From JAAFIP01 sp043774625 (GTDB lineage: Bacteria > Pseudomonadota > Gammaproteobacteria > Burkholderiales > Burkholderiaceae_C), in contig JAYVTG010000008.1 in the NCBI GenBank assembly GCA_043774625.1, positions 17,237 through 81,236 on the forward strand: 64,000 nucleotides of DNA. Direction: 5' to 3'. The position numbers and the translations under genes were made by a program. The notes under the pieces were generated by a model, which worked only from the letters and a program-made list of their open reading frames with translations, did not search any database and was not told where the DNA came from. Within the stretch, counting starts at the first letter, position 1. Every line of letters begins with the position of its first letter. Of the stretch, positions 8,595 through 17,521 are shown in pieces.

Positions 8595-8930
8595 CTACCT
8601 GACTGTAAAGCTACAAAAACCCAGCCCCACGGGTTTGCGGTATTCAAAGGCCCAGTGATCAACCATGCAGGCGACGGGTGAGCGGGTGTGCGATGAAAAT
8701 TTTTTGGGAAGACGCGCGTTGTCAATGGTCGAGCATTGCAAGACACGGTTCGCGCGTGTTTTCCAAAAATATTTTGCAGCGCATACCCCGAGCGCGGCGC
8801 TAGCCCACCAACTGTGCGTTTTCCTCTGCGATTCAAAAACCTGAACTTGGTGCCCTGCGCGGGCGAGGAGGGTGGCACTGGCCAGACCGGCAAAGCCTGC
8901 GCCGATGATGGCTATTTTTTGGGGATTCAA
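8595..8930 (-). pseudogene. Truncated FAD/NAD(P)-binding oxidoreductase, 5' stump only
   Basis: The first ~35 residues of this frame (TTG start, then NPQKIAIIGAGFAGLASATL and LLARAGHQVQVFES) form a textbook Rossmann dinucleotide-binding start of a flavin-containing amine-oxidase-like protein. After about position 8825 the frame runs into the right copy of the 154-bp element and no longer looks like a protein. The rest of the gene is absent, so this is a remnant cut off at the repeat junction. The downstream frame to 8595 is probably not meaningful. Confidence 0.75.
8639..8792 (-). repeat. 154-bp element, right copy (inverted)
   Basis: Reverse-complement partner of 8256-8409, separated by 229 nt. 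It forms the breakpoint of the truncated oxidoreductase gene. Confidence 0.88.
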
Positions 8931-8995
8931 GATGGGATGGATGTTGTTGTATGCATGAAGGCATGCATTACACCGTAAATTAGACCGGTATTACT

Positions 8996-9997
8996 TCACT
9001 TGTTACCACTTGCCCCATCACGTGCATATGCTACATATTTAGTAGCTGGTTGCGCATATTCTACGCTGGCAATCGCTTGTTTTGGCATATGACGAAGCCA
9101 GTAGAAGGCTTCGTTATGGCGGCTCACTGCGTTGGCGCGCAGCATGCGCAGGGTGTCGATGCTGACGACTTTTTGGGGAACGTGGGCGGCCAGGCGGGCG
9201 GTCAGGTTCATCAGCCACCAGGGGACGGGTAGCCACAGGGCGGCCCCACCTGTTACGCGCAGCCACAGCGCTGCGCCACCCGTTACGCGCAACCACAGCG
9301 TTGCGCCTTCAACGGGTGTGCCGTCAACACCCGCTGCGCGGTAGCGGCGTAGCATTTCTTTGTAGCTCATCACCTCGGGGCCGGCCAGTTCTATCACGCG
9401 GCGCAGGGCTTTTTCGTGTTCGCAGATGCGGGCTACGGCTTCGGCCAGGTCGGTGGTGGTGATGGGCTGAACCAGCGCGCTGCCGGGGCGCAGTAGGCCG
9501 GGCAGGGCGATGGCGGGCATGCGGGAGAGCCATTGCAGCAGTCGGGTGCTGGGGCTGGCGGCGTCGGTTACCAGGGTGGGTCGCACAATGGCGTAGTCCA
9601 CAGGGCAGGCCGCCAGGGCGCGCTCTGCGGCCAGTTTGCTGGCGCTGTAGGCCCCGGCAATGCCCCCAGGACCATCCGCCACCCCCATGCCGCTAATGTG
9701 CACAATGCGGGCCACGTGTTCTAGCGCGCAGGCTTGAAAGAGCGCGGTGGGGGCTTGCACGTGCACCTTGACAAACGTGTTGGCACCGCGTTCTATCAAA
9801 ATACCCACCGCGTTGACGACGATGTCTGCACCTTTGACGGCGGCGCGAAAAACCTCGGTGTTGTGGTCGTATGCAAAGTCAACCGACAGGTCGCAGCCGC
9901 TGCGCCCCGCCGTCACCACCTGGTGGCCGTGGCTGCGAAGTTCGCGGGCAATGGCGCTGCCGATCAGGCCTGCACCGCCGAAGACAATAACTTTCAT
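8996..9997 (-). CDS. NAD(P)-dependent epimerase/SDR-like protein (complex I NDUFA9-like)
   Basis: 333 residues from the ATG at 9997, which has AAGGAGC 5 nt upstream; a longer frame to 10096 lacks support. The N-terminus MKVIVFGGAGLIGSAIAREL is a GxxGxxG Rossmann motif. YSASKLAAE (YxxxK) and VRPTLV resemble atypical SDR proteins that bind NADP without a clear reaction. Residues ~230-256 contain a 10-residue tandem duplication (ALWLRVTGGA). The C-terminal ASVEYAQPATKYVA (310-323) is encoded by a 41-bp repeat copy. It probably shares a transcript with the upstream DCC protein and GbsR-type regulator genes. Confidence 0.85.
   Translation of the reverse strand: MKVIVFGGAGLIGSAIARELRSHGHQVVTAGRSGCDLSVDFAYDHNTEVFRAAVKGADIVVNAVGILIERGANTFVKVHVQAPTALFQACALEHVARIVHISGMGVADGPGGIAGAYSASKLAAERALAACPVDYAIVRPTLVTDAASPSTRLLQWLSRMPAIALPGLLRPGSALVQPITTTDLAEAVARICEHEKALRRVIELAGPEVMSYKEMLRRYRAAGVDGTPVEGATLWLRVTGGAALWLRVTGGAALWLPVPWWLMNLTARLAAHVPQKVVSIDTLRMLRANAVSRHNEAFYWLRHMPKQAIASVEYAQPATKYVAYARDGASGNK
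9030..9070 (-). repeat. 41-bp dispersed repeat, copy 5 (3' end of SDR gene)
   Basis: Full-length core in gene orientation, translated in frame as ASVEYAQPATKYVA just before the C-terminus. Confidence 0.95.
9227..9311. repeat. 30-bp tandem repeat, about 2.8 units, inside SDR gene
   Basis: Units 9252-9281 and 9282-9311 share GTTACGCGCA-CCACAGCG-TGCGCC with three or so changes; a partial, diverged unit precedes them at 9227-9251. It encodes the ALWLRVTGGA duplication in a segment leading to LWLPVPWWLMNL. Confidence 0.85.
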
Positions 9998-10075
9998 GAT
10001 GCGCTCCTTGTAAAAACGGGTTGAAAGGGTTTGGAAAGATTTTGGAAAGGGTTTTAGAGAGGTTTTATGCCGGTA

Positions 10076-10116
10076 GCCAGCGTGGAATATGCGCAAGCAG
10101 CTATAAAATTTGTAGT
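10076..10116 (+). repeat. 41-bp dispersed repeat, copy 6 (intergenic)
   Basis: Full-length core between the SDR gene and the DCC-family gene, ending 9 nt before the DCC stop codon. Confidence 0.93.
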
Positions 10117-10125
10117 GAATTTTTT

Positions 10126-10626
10126 CTAGGACTTACTGGTTACAGTTGCCGTGGCAGGCGGCATGTCGCATGCACCGGCATGGCAAGCGGTTGCTGCTTG
10201 GGTCGTGCGCCGCGCAGCCCGTGCCATGCGAATACGCTCCAGCACTGGCATGAAGGCGGCGGAAAATCCATAACGATTGCGCGCAAACACCGCATAGGCC
10301 GCGTCTGCCAGCGGCTTGATGACTGGCCAAGCGGTGGGCGCAGCCCAGTGCCCCAAACCCACCGCGCCATAGGCCAGGCGCAGCACTTCTACCCCCGCCA
10401 CCAGGGTGCCGTCTGCGCGCACGGCGTGGATGATCGCGTTCATCTCGTCCAGCGTGGCACCGTAGCGCCTGGGGTCAAACAAGGGCGTAGAAATATCCAC
10501 AAACCGCAAGTCGCCTTCCCAGTTGCGCGCCTGCAGGCGGTCCATCTCCAGCTTGCACACGGGGCATGCACCGTCGTATAGCAGGGTGAGGGGGTAGATG
10601 TTTTTGTCAGGAGCCGTGGTTTTCAT
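10126..10626 (-). CDS. DCC family thiol-disulfide oxidoreductase (DUF393)
   Basis: 166 residues. The family motif LLYDGACPVCKLEM gives DxxCxxC at about residues 18-24, like a thioredoxin-type active site. The central region LRFVDIS and the terminal block typical of DUF393 follow. The C-terminal ~25 residues (RRTTQAATACHAGACDMPPATATV) are Ala/Thr/Cys rich and not typical of the family. Substrate unknown. A palindrome matching one upstream of the GbsR-type regulator lies 56 nt before the start, suggesting shared control. Confidence 0.88.
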   Translation of the reverse strand: MKTTAPDKNIYPLTLLYDGACPVCKLEMDRLQARNWEGDLRFVDISTPLFDPRRYGATLDEMNAIIHAVRADGTLVAGVEVLRLAYGAVGLGHWAAPTAWPVIKPLADAAYAVFARNRYGFSAAFMPVLERIRMARAARRTTQAATACHAGACDMPPATATVTSKS

Positions 10627-10681
10627 GTTTCGTCCTTTCAGATGTGTAAACTGGGTATTGAATGAGTCTGTATATTCAGTT

Positions 10682-10701
10682 ATTTCTGTCTAAACAGAAA
10701 T
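10682..10701. promoter_or_regulatory. Palindromic operator candidate upstream of DCC gene
   Basis: Perfect 8-bp inverted repeat ATTTCTGT-CTAA-ACAGAAAT, 56 nt upstream of the DCC-protein start and just after the regulator gene. Nearly the same sequence occurs at 11402-11421 before the GbsR-type gene, so both are likely sites for that regulator (inference). Confidence 0.6.
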
Positions 10702-10741
10702 TAATAGTCAAAAAAAAGGAAGTAGGCAGAGTGTTGTTCAT

Positions 10742-11356
10742 TCAAGGCCCCATCACCGCGCCCATGGCATTCATCTTGTCTTGTGCAGCGTCTTTGCTGG
10801 CTGATTTGTCTGCAAATTTGTCAGGTAATACTGCTTCACCGCGAATCAATTTTTGAATCTTGGCACCTAGCTTCAATACCTTGGTCAGCGTCTCGGTGTC
10901 CAGCCGAAGCATCTCTTCAGACCACAGCGACATCGCCTCCAGCATCACCAGCATTTCGCGAATGCGGGTCGCACGTTCTACGCCGTCCACCATCAGCTCG
11001 GGGCTGTTCAGCAGGTCTTTGAGCACCGCCACGGTTGGCAGAATTTCCCGCTCTTTTCGCTCGCGCACGATGGTGCGGGTCAGCTCCCAAATATCGGTGC
11101 TCGTCTCAAAATGGTCACGCCGGTCGCCCAGCACATGCACCAGCTTGATCAGGTTCCAAGCCTGCAGCTCGCGCAGGCTGTTGCTCACATTGCTGCGCGC
11201 AACGGCCAGCGTGTCAGCAATCTCGTCCGCAGGCAGCGGCTTGCCATGCAGGTACAGCAACGCATGAATCTGCGCCACTGTGCGGTTAACCCCCCAGCGC
11301 GTCCCCATCTCACCCCAGTGGAGGATGAATTTTTGAGAGGTTTGGCTCAGGTTCAT
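10742..11356 (-). CDS. GbsR/MarR family transcriptional regulator
   Basis: 204 residues. The winged-helix core (HWGEMGTRWGVNRTVAQIHALLYLHGKPLPADEIADTLAVARSNVSNSLRELQAWNLI) is the GbsR-like branch of MarR regulators. The helix-turn-helix is around residues 40-70, and a coiled dimerisation tail follows. It is first in a leftward set with the DCC protein and the SDR. Matching palindromes lie 46 nt upstream of its own start and upstream of the next gene, which suggests autoregulation. The ligand is not inferable. Confidence 0.88.
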   Translation of the reverse strand: MNLSQTSQKFILHWGEMGTRWGVNRTVAQIHALLYLHGKPLPADEIADTLAVARSNVSNSLRELQAWNLIKLVHVLGDRRDHFETSTDIWELTRTIVRERKEREILPTVAVLKDLLNSPELMVDGVERATRIREMLVMLEAMSLWSEEMLRLDTETLTKVLKLGAKIQKLIRGEAVLPDKFADKSASKDAAQDKMNAMGAVMGP

Positions 11357-11401
11357 GGTGGTTTATGTGCTTTGCTTGCTTTGAATATAGGTGCTTCTTT
11401 T

Positions 11402-11421
11402 ATTTCTGTCAAGACTGAAAT
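11402..11421. promoter_or_regulatory. Palindromic operator candidate upstream of GbsR-type gene
   Basis: ATTTCTGT-CAAG-ACTGAAAT, one mismatch from the perfect palindrome at 10682-10701, with the same flanking TTA/TTAA bases. It lies 46 nt upstream of the regulator start. Confidence 0.6.
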
Positions 11422-11470
11422 TAAAGAATCCGAAGAATAATGCCAATAAGAGGAAATTCCTCTGCAAGTC

Positions 11471-11854
11471 TCATCCCCCTTTAATTGCCGTCACCTCAAT
11501 TTCAATCTTCATCCTCGGGTCTGCCAACCCAGCCGAGATCATCATCGCCGCAGGTCGCACATCGCCAAAGTATTTGCGCAGCACGGGCCAGCATTGTTCA
11601 AAGTCTGTCGCAACGGGCAGCACGTAGGTGACGCGCACCACATCGCTCAACGACGCGTCAGCTTGCTTGAGGGCGGCTTCGATGTTTTTCAGGCATTGCT
11701 CGGTTTGTTCGACCAAGCTGTCAGATATGGTCATGCTGGCGTAGTCAAAACCGGTGGTGCCCGAGACGAATACCCAGTCGCCCACCACCACGGCGCGTGA
11801 ATAGCCGATCTGCGCTTCAAACGTAGAGCCTGAGCTGATAAGTTTTCGGGTCAT
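11471..11854 (-). CDS. RidA family protein (enamine/imine deaminase type)
   Basis: 127-residue member of the RidA/YjgF/YER057c family. The substrate-binding arginine is present in DPRMKIEIEVTA (Arg114), as in active imine deaminases that clear 2-aminoacrylate-type intermediates; DWVFVSGTTG is the other family block. Its start overlaps the end of the upstream broken oxidoreductase frame by 4 nt, implying translational coupling before that gene broke. Confidence 0.88.
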   Translation of the reverse strand: MTRKLISSGSTFEAQIGYSRAVVVGDWVFVSGTTGFDYASMTISDSLVEQTEQCLKNIEAALKQADASLSDVVRVTYVLPVATDFEQCWPVLRKYFGDVRPAAMMISAGLADPRMKIEIEVTAIKGG

Positions 11855-12404
11855 GTTGCAGCCGTCCTATCACGCATGGCCTTGAGCAGCACGGCTTGCC
11901 CTATGCCGTAGCGGTTGGTGGGCGTGATGATCATGGACGGTTCAAACAGGCTCAGCCGCTCAAAATCAAGCGCCTTCAAGCCGTCTTGTAGCTCGCCCTT
12001 GGTGCGCAAATACAACGACGACGATTTGGCGTTGGCACCCACGGCGCACAGCAGCTCAAAATGCCGCACACCCGCCGCCTTGCACGCGCGCCCAAAGTCG
12101 AGCGCGGCGTCACGGTCAATCCGCACAAAATCTGCTTTGCTCATTTTGGAAGGTTCACCTACGCCCAGCGCGCAAATGGCGCTAGCGTGGCCAGGTAGCA
12201 ACGACTCGTAACTGGGCGGTTCAAAACGTCTACCGCGTGCTGGGTGACAAAACTGCCAGTGATGCTGTCAGCCGGGCGTCTGCCCAATAACGTCAGGCGT
12301 TGCATGCCGGATAGTTGCACCAGGGTGAGCGCAGCGTGGTTGCCAACTGCGCCTGTGGCGCCCAGCATGACAACTTTGAATGCTTTGCCTAGCGAAATGG
12401 TCAT
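11851..12404 (-). pseudogene. NAD(P)-binding oxidoreductase with a single-base frameshift
   Basis: The first frame from the ATG at 12404 reads MTISLGKAFKVVMLGATGAVGN through DVLNRPVT (Rossmann start GATGAVG). The neighbouring frame then continues naturally as PSYESLLPGHASAICALGVGEPSK...RIDRDAALDFGRACKAAGVRHFELL to 11851. The switch is near 12215-12225, around CGCCCAGTTACGAG on the coding strand. Joined, the product would be an ~184-residue atypical SDR like the NAD(P)H-binding HTATIP2-type proteins. A sequencing error would give the same picture. Confidence 0.8.
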
Positions 12405-12504
12405 GAAAATAAGCTCATCAAGATATATAAACTGGCGATAAACCAGTTGGCCTGACAGTGAGGGCACAGATGCATGCTTGAATTTTATAGAGTTACCAAG
12501 CTGT

Positions 12505-12537
12505 TTGACAAGTGATATTCCTTACATTAGAGTAAGG
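12505..12537 (+). promoter_or_regulatory. Promoter and operator of the vapBC-type pair
   Basis: TTGACA (12505-12510), a 17-nt spacer and TAGAGT (12528-12533) form a good sigma-70 promoter. The palindrome CCTTAC-N6-GTAAGG (12520-12537) overlaps the -10 region, as expected for an autoregulated antitoxin-toxin operon. Confidence 0.6.
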
Positions 12538-12553
12538 CAAAGGAATCTAGTGT

Positions 12554-12796
12554 ATGACCACCGCTACCGTCACCAGCAAAGGGCAAATTACCATACCTGT
12601 CGAAGTTCGGCACGCTTTGAAAGTAGATGCCGGCGACCGGGTGGAATTTATTGAGATAGAGCCTGGAAGGTTTGAATTTATGGCCGCTACGCATTCGGTC
12701 ACAGAACTGAAAGGCCTGTTTGGCAAGGCCAAGAAAATGGTGTCTATTGACGAGATGAACAGCGCCATAGCCGAGGCTGGAGCCCGCGCGCGATGA
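12554..12796 (+). CDS. AbrB/MazE-type antitoxin (VapB-like)
   Basis: 80 residues with an N-terminal SpoVT/AbrB swapped-hairpin DNA-binding domain (TATVTSKGQITIPVEVRHALKVDAGDRVEFIEI). The C-terminal segment (SVTELKGLFGKAKKMVSIDEMNSAIAEAGARAR) probably binds the toxin. Its stop overlaps the toxin start by 4 nt (ATGA). It is expected to repress its own promoter through the palindrome just upstream. Confidence 0.9.
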   Translation: MTTATVTSKGQITIPVEVRHALKVDAGDRVEFIEIEPGRFEFMAATHSVTELKGLFGKAKKMVSIDEMNSAIAEAGARAR

Positions 12797-13188
12797 TCGG
12801 GCTGGACACCAATGTGCTGGTTCGCTACATCATGCAAGACGAGCCGAAGCAAGCGCGCAAAGCGAATACCCTGATTGAATCACTTGCCCAACAAGCGCCT
12901 GGTTATGTTCCTGTCGTGGTGGTTCTGGAGTTGTTCTGGGTACTTACCAAATCCTACGAGCTGACCAGACAGCAGGTTGCCCAAGCTATCGAGTTGCTAT
13001 TAAGAGCCGAAGAACTGATGGTGGACAGAGCCGAGCACGTGGCCAGGGCGCTACGGTTGTACCAATCGTCCACCGCAGATTTTGCCGATTGCCTGATAGA
13101 GCGTATCGCTGCAAGCGCAGGTTGCGAGCGCACCATGACATTCGATGTCAAAGCGGCCAAGGCCGCTGGGATGACACTGGTCGCTTAA
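12793..13188 (+). CDS. PIN domain toxin (VapC-like ribonuclease)
   Basis: 131 residues. PIN-domain acidic residues are visible in MIGLDTNVLVRY (Asp5), VLELFWVL (Glu), DFADCLIERIA and TFDVKAAK. It is translationally coupled to the AbrB-type antitoxin. Likely an Mg-dependent RNase that cleaves tRNA or rRNA; the target is unknown. Confidence 0.9.
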   Translation: MIGLDTNVLVRYIMQDEPKQARKANTLIESLAQQAPGYVPVVVVLELFWVLTKSYELTRQQVAQAIELLLRAEELMVDRAEHVARALRLYQSSTADFADCLIERIAASAGCERTMTFDVKAAKAAGMTLVA

Positions 13189-13212
13189 AGATCACGCAGG
13201 CTAATGGCGGTT

Positions 13213-14322
13213 TTACGGGGCAAAACGCGCTGGATCAAGCGCTTGTTGCATGTCGGTGGGTAGCGTCACGCTATCACCCATGACACATTGCGCGACGTAT
13301 TGCCCACACAGCGCTGCAAAGCTCAAGCCGCGTGAGCCCATGCCTGTGCTGATGTACAAGCCGGGCAGGGCGGCAGCGTCTAAAGCGCCTGCTGCGGGCA
13401 GGCGGTCGGCTGTGGTGCAGCGCTCGCCTGCCCAGGCGAGTAGCTGACCGTTGTGCGCAGCAGCGGCAAGCAGGGGCGCTGTGGCGGGGAGCAGTTGCGC
13501 CAGGCGTTCGCAGTTGGCTTGCAAGCCTGCGGGGGTAACGCTGGGGTGGTCTACGCCGTGTTCATACGTGGAGCCGCTGAGCCAGATGGGGTTCATGTTG
13601 GCAGCTTCTGAAGGAATGCAAGGGATGAAGTGGCCGTTGCCGTTCACAGCGCAGCGGCTGTGTTCAACATGGGCAACTTTGTTGGCTTGCTCCCAATCGG
13701 GCGTCCAAGGGCCAAAAATGACTTGGCCTGCCACGGCATGTAAAGCGAGTGGTTTGGCGGCTACACGATGCACAGACTGTGCAATGGCGCGCGTACCCGT
13801 GGCGGCTGCTAGCACCACGGCAGGCGCACTGGCTAGCAAGGTGGTTTCAGCAGCAGATGAGCCGCTCAAAGCTTGTCCAAAAACCTGCCAGTTCGGGGCT
13901 TGCGGCGTTCCCGCATTCGCAATGCGCTGCACGGTCGTATTGCCCACAAATGCAATGCCCGGCGCGGCCAGCCAGGCACGCACCAAAGCCGCTGGTTTGA
14001 CCCACGCCGCCTCGGGGTGCCACAGCGCTTCTTTGCCCGCTTTGAAAGGCTTGTAGAGCGCGCCACACGCCAGCCAGTCCACACCAGAGCGCAACAGGCG
14101 TTTGCATTCAGCCTTAGTGCACGCCAGTCCTAACCGAATAAGCTGCGACGCGATGCCGTCGTCTTTGGACACATGCGGTGCCATCAACCCCGCTGGCAGG
14201 CTGGACGCACCCGCTGCAGGGGCGGCGGCGTCGTCTAGTACAGTCACCTGCGCGCCTCTGCGGGCCAGGGCGTGGGCAACGGCCGCGCCGCTTAAACCTG
14301 CGCCGATGACGATGATTTTCAA
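13213..14322 (-). CDS. FAD-dependent oxidoreductase similar to the MnmC C-terminal domain
   Basis: 369 residues of the DAO fold. The Rossmann start IIVIGAGLSGAAVAHALARRGAQVTVLD is followed by the flavin segment ASSLPAGLMAPHVSKDDGIASQLIRLGL, which resembles the FAD domain of bifunctional MnmC (oxidation step of mnm5s2U34 tRNA modification). The C-terminal GLYISTGMGSRGLSFAALCGQYVAQ also fits. The methyltransferase half is missing here and may be encoded elsewhere. Assignment as MnmC2-like is by recalled motif similarity; other D-amino-acid-oxidase-like roles remain possible. Confidence 0.75.
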   Translation of the reverse strand: MKIIVIGAGLSGAAVAHALARRGAQVTVLDDAAAPAAGASSLPAGLMAPHVSKDDGIASQLIRLGLACTKAECKRLLRSGVDWLACGALYKPFKAGKEALWHPEAAWVKPAALVRAWLAAPGIAFVGNTTVQRIANAGTPQAPNWQVFGQALSGSSAAETTLLASAPAVVLAAATGTRAIAQSVHRVAAKPLALHAVAGQVIFGPWTPDWEQANKVAHVEHSRCAVNGNGHFIPCIPSEAANMNPIWLSGSTYEHGVDHPSVTPAGLQANCERLAQLLPATAPLLAAAAHNGQLLAWAGERCTTADRLPAAGALDAAALPGLYISTGMGSRGLSFAALCGQYVAQCVMGDSVTLPTDMQQALDPARFAP

Positions 14323-14342
14323 TTTAACTCTATTTGGGTGAC

Positions 14343-14383
14343 ACTATAAATTTAATAGCTGCTCACGCATATCCCACGCTGGC
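14343..14383 (-). repeat. 41-bp dispersed repeat, copy 7 (intergenic)
   Basis: Full-length core between the FAD oxidoreductase start and the end of the yggX gene. Confidence 0.93.
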
Positions 14384-14453
14384 AATAAGCATATTTGGCT
14401 ACTAAATTTCTTTTTGGGCAACCAGGAAAGATTGCCAAGAAGGTGTTGCGGGT

Positions 14454-14726
14454 TTACGCCGCTGGCGGCACATAGCCTTGCACCGCGTCTGCGCCGTCGC
14501 CAAAAAAGTGCGCTTCCATTTGGCGGGCCAGGTACTGGCGGGCGCGTAGGTCGGCCAGGTTCAGGCGATTTTCGTTCACCAGCATGGTTTGCTGCTTCAT
14601 CCACGCAGCCCAGGCCTCTTTGCTGACGCTTTGCCACAGCTTTTTGCCCAGTTCGCCAGGGTAGGGCGGAAAGTCCAGCCCCTCGGCTTCTTTGCCCAAT
14701 TTAATGCAGTTGACCATGCGTGCCAT
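14454..14726 (-). CDS. yggX: Probable Fe(2+)-trafficking protein YggX
   Basis: 90 residues, normal for YggX. The hallmark start ARMVNCIKLGKEAEGLDFPPYPGELGKKLW contains the conserved Cys; AWMKQQTMLVNENRLNLADLRARQYLARQMEAHFFG completes the family pattern. It is implicated in protecting Fe-S proteins from oxidation. I chose the ATG at 14726 over an upstream in-frame ATG at 14741 because family members begin MARMV. It is divergent from dsbB. Confidence 0.93.
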   Translation of the reverse strand: MARMVNCIKLGKEAEGLDFPPYPGELGKKLWQSVSKEAWAAWMKQQTMLVNENRLNLADLRARQYLARQMEAHFFGDGADAVQGYVPPAA

Positions 14727-14855
14727 ATGCGTGCTTTCCAATGAAAAATGTAAGTTGAAGGTAACGGGTCGATAACGAAATTATCCGCAAGCAGTGTGAA
14801 CCCGGAGCCATTTCGGGTGTCCAATATTGCTATTGTCTCTTACCCTGCAAACCTG

Positions 14856-15395
14856 ATGACTTCTTACCTCAAAAACCTCACCCTGCGCCAAGGCACAGGC
14901 TGGATCGCACTCGCCTGCCTGGGCATGCTGGCCTTTGGCATGTACTTGCAGCACGTGGTTGGCCTGGAGCCTTGCCCGATGTGCATTGTGCAGCGCTACG
15001 CTCTCATTTTAGTAGCTGCTTGCGCATTACTGGCGTGGGCTTTGGGCCGAAATGCTTCTTACGCAGGCACGCTGGCGCGCAGCACACGGGTGTTTGGCGC
15101 ACTGGCCGCTGTGTTTGCTGCCCTGGGTGCTTTCGTGGCCGCCCGCCAAAGCTGGCTGCAGTGGTACCCGCCCGAAGTCGTCTCCTGCGGACGCGACTTT
15201 TACGGAATGATCGAAACCTTTCCGCTCAAACGCGCCTTTCCCATGATTTTTAAGGGCGGCGGCGATTGCAGCAAGGTGGACTGGACGTTTTTGGGCGGCT
15301 CCATAGCCAACTGGTCGTTTGTGGGCTTTGTGGCCATCGCATTGGTGATTGCCGTGTTGGCGTTGCGTCAGGCATGGTCGGCATACAGGCTTTGA
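14856..15395 (+). CDS. dsbB: Disulfide bond formation protein B
   Basis: 179-residue inner-membrane quinone reductase that reoxidises DsbA. Four membrane segments are visible. The first periplasmic loop has C40-x2-C43 (EPCPMC) and the second has C111 and C138 (VSCGRDF, GGDCSK). The ATG at 14856 is preferred because MTSYLKNLTLRQG matches the short cytoplasmic start of the family. In membrane segment 2, ILVAACALL (51-59) is encoded by 21 nt identical to the reverse orientation of the 41-bp repeat, suggesting a partial copy is incorporated. Confidence 0.93.
   Translation: MTSYLKNLTLRQGTGWIALACLGMLAFGMYLQHVVGLEPCPMCIVQRYALILVAACALLAWALGRNASYAGTLARSTRVFGALAAVFAALGAFVAARQSWLQWYPPEVVSCGRDFYGMIETFPLKRAFPMIFKGGGDCSKVDWTFLGGSIANWSFVGFVAIALVIAVLALRQAWSAYRL
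15006..15032 (-). repeat. 41-bp dispersed repeat, partial copy 8 (inside dsbB)
   Basis: TTTTAGTAGCTGCTTGCGCAT matches the reverse-strand consensus exactly; beyond it the match fades. Read in frame as LVAACA within a membrane helix. Chance is less likely than a relic but not excluded. Confidence 0.6.
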
Positions 15396-15433
15396 TAAGC
15401 CAGGCTCTCACTGCGAAGCTGTGTACGGTGCGG

Positions 15434-16798
<1,365 letters not shown>

Positions 16799-16945
16799 GG
16801 CGCCATTGTGCATCATGTTTCTGCTGGGTAAAGTTGGTTTCCCCCGGATACAGATGGTCAGCGGACGGGACGCACGGGGCGTTGTGTAGCTACACCCAAC
16901 TGCCACCCGCTGTGGACTGTGGCAGTAACACGAAGGAGCCTTTCC

Positions 16946-17362
16946 ATGAAGTTTGCACCTCTCCCATATCTCCATAACACCCACATGGCTGGCATTGCAC
17001 TGGCTGCGCTTGCCTTGACCGGCTGCGTCATAGCGCCAGCGCGTCCCTACACCATCGTCCAGCCCGTGCCACAAGCGCAGCCTCAGATTGTCTACAACAC
17101 TTACCCCGTGTACGAACAGCCGCCCCCGGGCGGTGTCGTCTACGGTAACCTGCCGCCCCCGCCTACCCAGGTAGAGGTGGTGCCAGCCGTGCCTTTTGTA
17201 GGGGCCGTGTTTATCAGCGGCTATTGGGGTTGGAACGGCGGTCGCCACTACTGGGTGCCTGGCCACTACACACGGCCCGTAGCGGGTCACCGCTTTGCAC
17301 CGCACCGCTGGGAACCTGTAGGTGGCCGGTGGGTATTGCGCGGCGGTTTTTGGGTGCGCTAA
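16946..17362 (+). CDS. YXWGXW-repeat lipoprotein
   Basis: 138 residues from the ATG at 16946 with GAAGGAG 6 nt upstream. The signal peptide ends in the lipobox LTGC (lipid attachment at Cys about 31). A Pro/Val-rich spacer (PPPGGVVYGNLPPPPTQVEVVPAVP) precedes the repeats SGYWGWNGGRHYWVPGHY, RFAPHRWEPVGGRWVLRGGFW, the YXWGXW pattern. Likely a small envelope lipoprotein of unknown role, common in betaproteobacteria. Divergent from argA. Confidence 0.88.
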   Translation: MKFAPLPYLHNTHMAGIALAALALTGCVIAPARPYTIVQPVPQAQPQIVYNTYPVYEQPPPGGVVYGNLPPPPTQVEVVPAVPFVGAVFISGYWGWNGGRHYWVPGHYTRPVAGHRFAPHRWEPVGGRWVLRGGFWVR

Positions 17363-17521
17363 ACCAAGATCGCTGGCGGCATAGGTTCTATGCTGCTGCC
17401 GTTATGGCAAAAATTTAGTCGCCCTGTCGCCGCACCGTTTTTTGCAAGGCGACCACTTCAGTGCGGCGCTGTGCACCGTTTGAGCGAATGTGCTTACCCG
17501 CACCCGGCTTGGGTTGGGGAA

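Noticed and set aside
10021..10110. Small frames containing QRGICASSY or PAWNMRKQL as genes
   Set aside because: These peptides are the other reading frames of the 41-bp repeat and recur at several copies, so they do not indicate genes.
16799..17305. Long N-terminal extension of ArgA
   Set aside because: The extension overlaps the divergent lipoprotein gene and has no protein-like composition; family members start at MSTVFNFTFVPWFRSV-like sequence.
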